From Nematostella vectensis (taxonomy: Eukaryota > Cnidaria > Anthozoa > Actiniaria > Edwardsiidae): a DNA stretch of 64,000 nt. The DNA is taken from contig NC_064041.1 in the NCBI RefSeq assembly GCF_932526225.1, forward strand, positions 10,336,813 through 10,400,812, given 5' to 3'. The notes beneath the pieces were generated by a model. It was given only the letters and a program-made list of their open reading frames with translations. It had not been told where the DNA came from and did no database searches. Made by a program: the position numbers and the translations under genes. Shown piece after piece: positions 61,578 through 64,000 of the stretch. Each line of letters starts with the position of its first letter. The stretch's first letter is position 1.

Positions 61578-61894
61578 GCAGGCCCGTACCCAGGATGTTT
61601 CTTGTGGGGGGAGGTGGGGGTGGGGGTGCGAAATCCGAAAAAGTGGACCTTATTTTCCGGGGGAAGGGGGGGGGGGGAGTTCTCTGATAAAAATCCAACC
61701 ACCTCCGAAAAAACGAAAAAGGATTTTTTAATGCCTTTTCAGTATCTCCAAGAGACGTTTAATGTCGGATTTGGCTACATACCAGAGTGATCTAGCTTAT
61801 GATTTATAGTTTATTCTACAAAATACAAATAGCATGTCTATTGAGAACCAAAAGTGGACTTTCGGTCGTTGTGGGGTCCCTGTGTACGGGCCTG
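61578..61894. mobile_element. MITE-like element with about 17-bp terminal inverted repeats
   Basis: Left end gcaggcccgtacccagg and right end ccctgtgtacgggcctgc are inverted repeats with one or two differences. The interior includes a poly-G run and two aaaagtggac motifs. The TIR style (CAGG-CCGTAC) resembles the ends of 3311-3703. No transposase. Confidence 0.7.
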
Positions 61895-62574
61895 CAGGGA
61901 GAGATTGGGCAGAGGGTGGCACGATTTAGCAGTGATTTTTCCCTGGAGGGTCACAGCTACAAGTCCAAAATAAACTGGAGTTCTCCTGAGCTGTTTAAGT
62001 AATGGAATAGAGACAAAATTCCATATCAAACAAAACCAACGTCTAAATTGTGTAAGTGGACTCGGTCGAGCACGTGTGAATTCCTGTGGTAATAAAAACG
62101 AGAATTTTTTGGGCCTATTTAAAATGGCTACTATGAAAAACAAGTAAATAAGATCCCCGGCAAGTGTATGTAAAATTTCTCCATTAAGCGGCCAATATGC
62201 AAGAAAATAGTCTGACTTCCAAATATGGATGTAATCTCTTTATAAGGCATATACCTGGCGTAATAACGAATGTCAACTTTTAAAACAAACATGTGTGATA
62301 GATATTTTCACTTGATATATTAACCAATTTATTTTCAGTGAATCATATTCACTTAAAATGTTTGCAATTACTCTCTTCATTTCACATTCCACCTTTATCA
62401 GAATTCCACATAAACCATTGCAATTTCGTTTTTATACTATTTTCCTTAATAGTTTTTTTTTATCATTTGTATTGGTGTAAAAACTGGCAGTGCAATATGG
62501 GTAGGTTGAGAAACATGAAGCCGGCCATTTGTTTTTCGCGGTGTTTTGCCTAAAACGCCTTTAGGGTCCCCAAA

Positions 62575-62740
62575 TGGTCTTTGGCGAGCACTTGCGAGCA
62601 CCCCGTTTTTTATTTGAGACCGAGCATTTTTAGTATTTGAATAAATCGAGCAGCGAGCATATTGAAAAATACAATGCGAGCACGGTGGAAAAAAACATGC
62701 GCGAGCATGCTGCATTAGCCGAAAACTGCGAGCACATCAA
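62575..62740. repeat. Patch with repeated gcgagca
   Basis: At least seven (g)cgagca motifs at irregular spacing (gcgagcacttgcgagcac, agcgagcata, tgcgagcacgg, gcgagcatgc, gcgagcacatc). It may be part of an unrecognised interspersed repeat. Confidence 0.4.
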
Positions 62741-64000
62741 AATTTCGGAGAACCATTCGGGGGCTCTGCCTTTCCATGCCTCCCGCGACACATTGTATCT
62801 GTGCTTTATTGTAAGAATAGTACTCACTATTCCTCATTATGAGATTTTCTTTATTTTTTCCTTCTACTTCTTTCCAATGTCTAATAAAAATAATAACAAT
62901 GGTGTGGATGACTAGAGTCCTTTAAATATGAATACAACAAATATTTGCACTCAACAACACGGACATTTTAATTTAGAATAAACATGCTCTTTTTAGTCTG
63001 AATAATCCACTAGAACACAGATAATAACTTTACTATTCATCGGTTAATATGAAATATGATTAATGCCATATGTTATATGGAAATTTTTTTGTGTACTTGT
63101 TACGACAAAACACAATTCCTAAAGCGTATTCCTGTCTTCTTTTAGCATAAATATGCAGTTTATCTGGAAACATTCGCCCGGGATTTGAATTATTTAAAAT
63201 TCAACTGACTATAAAAACGAAATGTATTTTTTGCTCACTCTTCTAATAACATGTTTTAAAAATAAATTCCAGTCAACAACAAGACAATAAAAAATAACAA
63301 ATGATAGAGTTACAAATAATTGTTCCCGCTTAGGAACTGAAAAATTCCAAAGATTAGTAATGCTATAATTTATTATTTTCTCTGCAACGAATAATGACAA
63401 ATCGAACTTGCTTTACGGAATTTTCACAGTCATTCCTTTTTATTATGAAAACATAAACCTTTAACCAAGATCATCACAATTTGCGCGAGTATACGATACC
63501 ACACCTGAAAGACTTATTGATTGGGTCAAATGAAGACGTTTAAGAGCATCATAAAAAGAAAAATGAATTTCCGTCTAAATTTACAAAAAAAAATTAAATG
63601 AATAAACTGCACATAAACATAGTGTGGGTATTGGCTTATTTGCTATGATGCTTATTTTCTTGTCATTTTTCTGTTCAAATTTGCTCGTACGACACCTTTA
63701 AAGGCCAAGGAACAAAAGTGAACGCAAAATCCTTATTATTTGCATATTGAAAGAAGCGTTTTTGCTCCCAGTTTGTTGCAATTCATGATTTAAAATGGCA
63801 CAGATAAATACCTGGGTGAATTCTGCATTGCTTCCAAGCTTCTGTCTAAGCACTTCTTTATAATCAGTTCAACTTTTGCCAAACCCAAGACTATCTGTTG
63901 TTTTGTATAGGAGATAATCTTGAATTTGAAAGTAGTAATTTTGGAAGATCGTTAATTAGTTACGGATTGTTTGAGTGCGAATACTTGCAGGTGGTCCCCA

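Larger units (their letters stand above)
56604..64000. other. 5' flank of the SLO2-like gene, no coding gene recognised
   Basis: AT-rich with only short open frames and no family resemblance. It holds a 45-bp tandem repeat (58285-58460), a MITE-like element (61578-61894) and a gcgagca-rich patch (62575-62740). The channel promoter and possible non-coding first exon should lie here but were not identifiable. Confidence 0.5.

Noticed and set aside
61107-63400. Short open frames in the right flank
   Set aside because: Each under about 100 codons with no recognisable domain, no plausible splice partners and overlap with repeats.

Overview
This is eukaryotic (metazoan) nuclear DNA. The genes are intron-rich with GT-AG and a few GC-AG introns, the introns are AT-rich, and tandem repeats and small MITE-like elements are abundant. 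The gene set (a Methuselah/adhesion-like GPCR, an Lhx3/4 LIM-homeobox gene, a frequenin/NCS-1 EF-hand sensor and a SLO2/KCNT potassium channel) fits an invertebrate animal. An anthozoan cnidarian (sea-anemone-like) genome is my best guess, but the window does not prove the species.

Layout. 1-3143 (+): the 3' part of a seven-transmembrane family-B/Mth-like receptor whose 5' end lies outside the window. 3.3-5.6 kb: a MITE and another interspersed repeat. 5.63-7.92 kb: a 28-bp minisatellite. 8.17-15.57 kb (+): a LIM-homeobox gene of the Lhx3/4 class with readable LIM1, LIM2 and homeodomain exons, but with a frameshift in LIM1, a frame break just after the homeodomain, and a frame break plus in-frame TAG in the C-terminal exon. 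It is probably a decaying copy. 14.8-21.4 kb: three unrelated minisatellites (about 34, 30 and 22-23 bp). 22.04-34.23 kb (-): a complete eight-exon NCS-1/frequenin-like gene of 196 codons; its last intron (6.4 kb) is almost entirely a 28-bp minisatellite of about 225 units. 38.85-56.60 kb (-): a complete 29-exon SLO2/KCNT-like channel gene. I assembled it exon by exon to 1,154 codons plus stop with every splice phase consistent. 56.6-64.0 kb: no coding gene recognised; presumed 5' flank of the channel gene, with one MITE-like element and a short tandem repeat.

Tandem arrays make up roughly a quarter of the window. The most unusual pattern is where they sit. In the channel gene, arrays or partial duplications repeatedly start at or overlap exon-intron junctions: the acceptors of exons 7 and 20, the donors of exons 10, 15, 17, 24 and 26, and the stop codon in exon 29. 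Two exon ends of the GPCR gene show the same thing on a small scale. In the NCS-1-like gene the intronic array, read on the transcribed strand, carries UGCAUG (the Rbfox-binding hexamer) in most of its units. Together these suggest tandem duplication that is often nucleated near splice junctions, with possible effects on splicing.

Functionally, the two complete minus-strand genes are a calcium sensor and a sodium/chloride-type large-conductance potassium channel. Both are excitable-cell proteins, but nothing in the sequence shows that they are co-regulated. No rRNA, tRNA, CRISPR, viral or bacterial features were seen.
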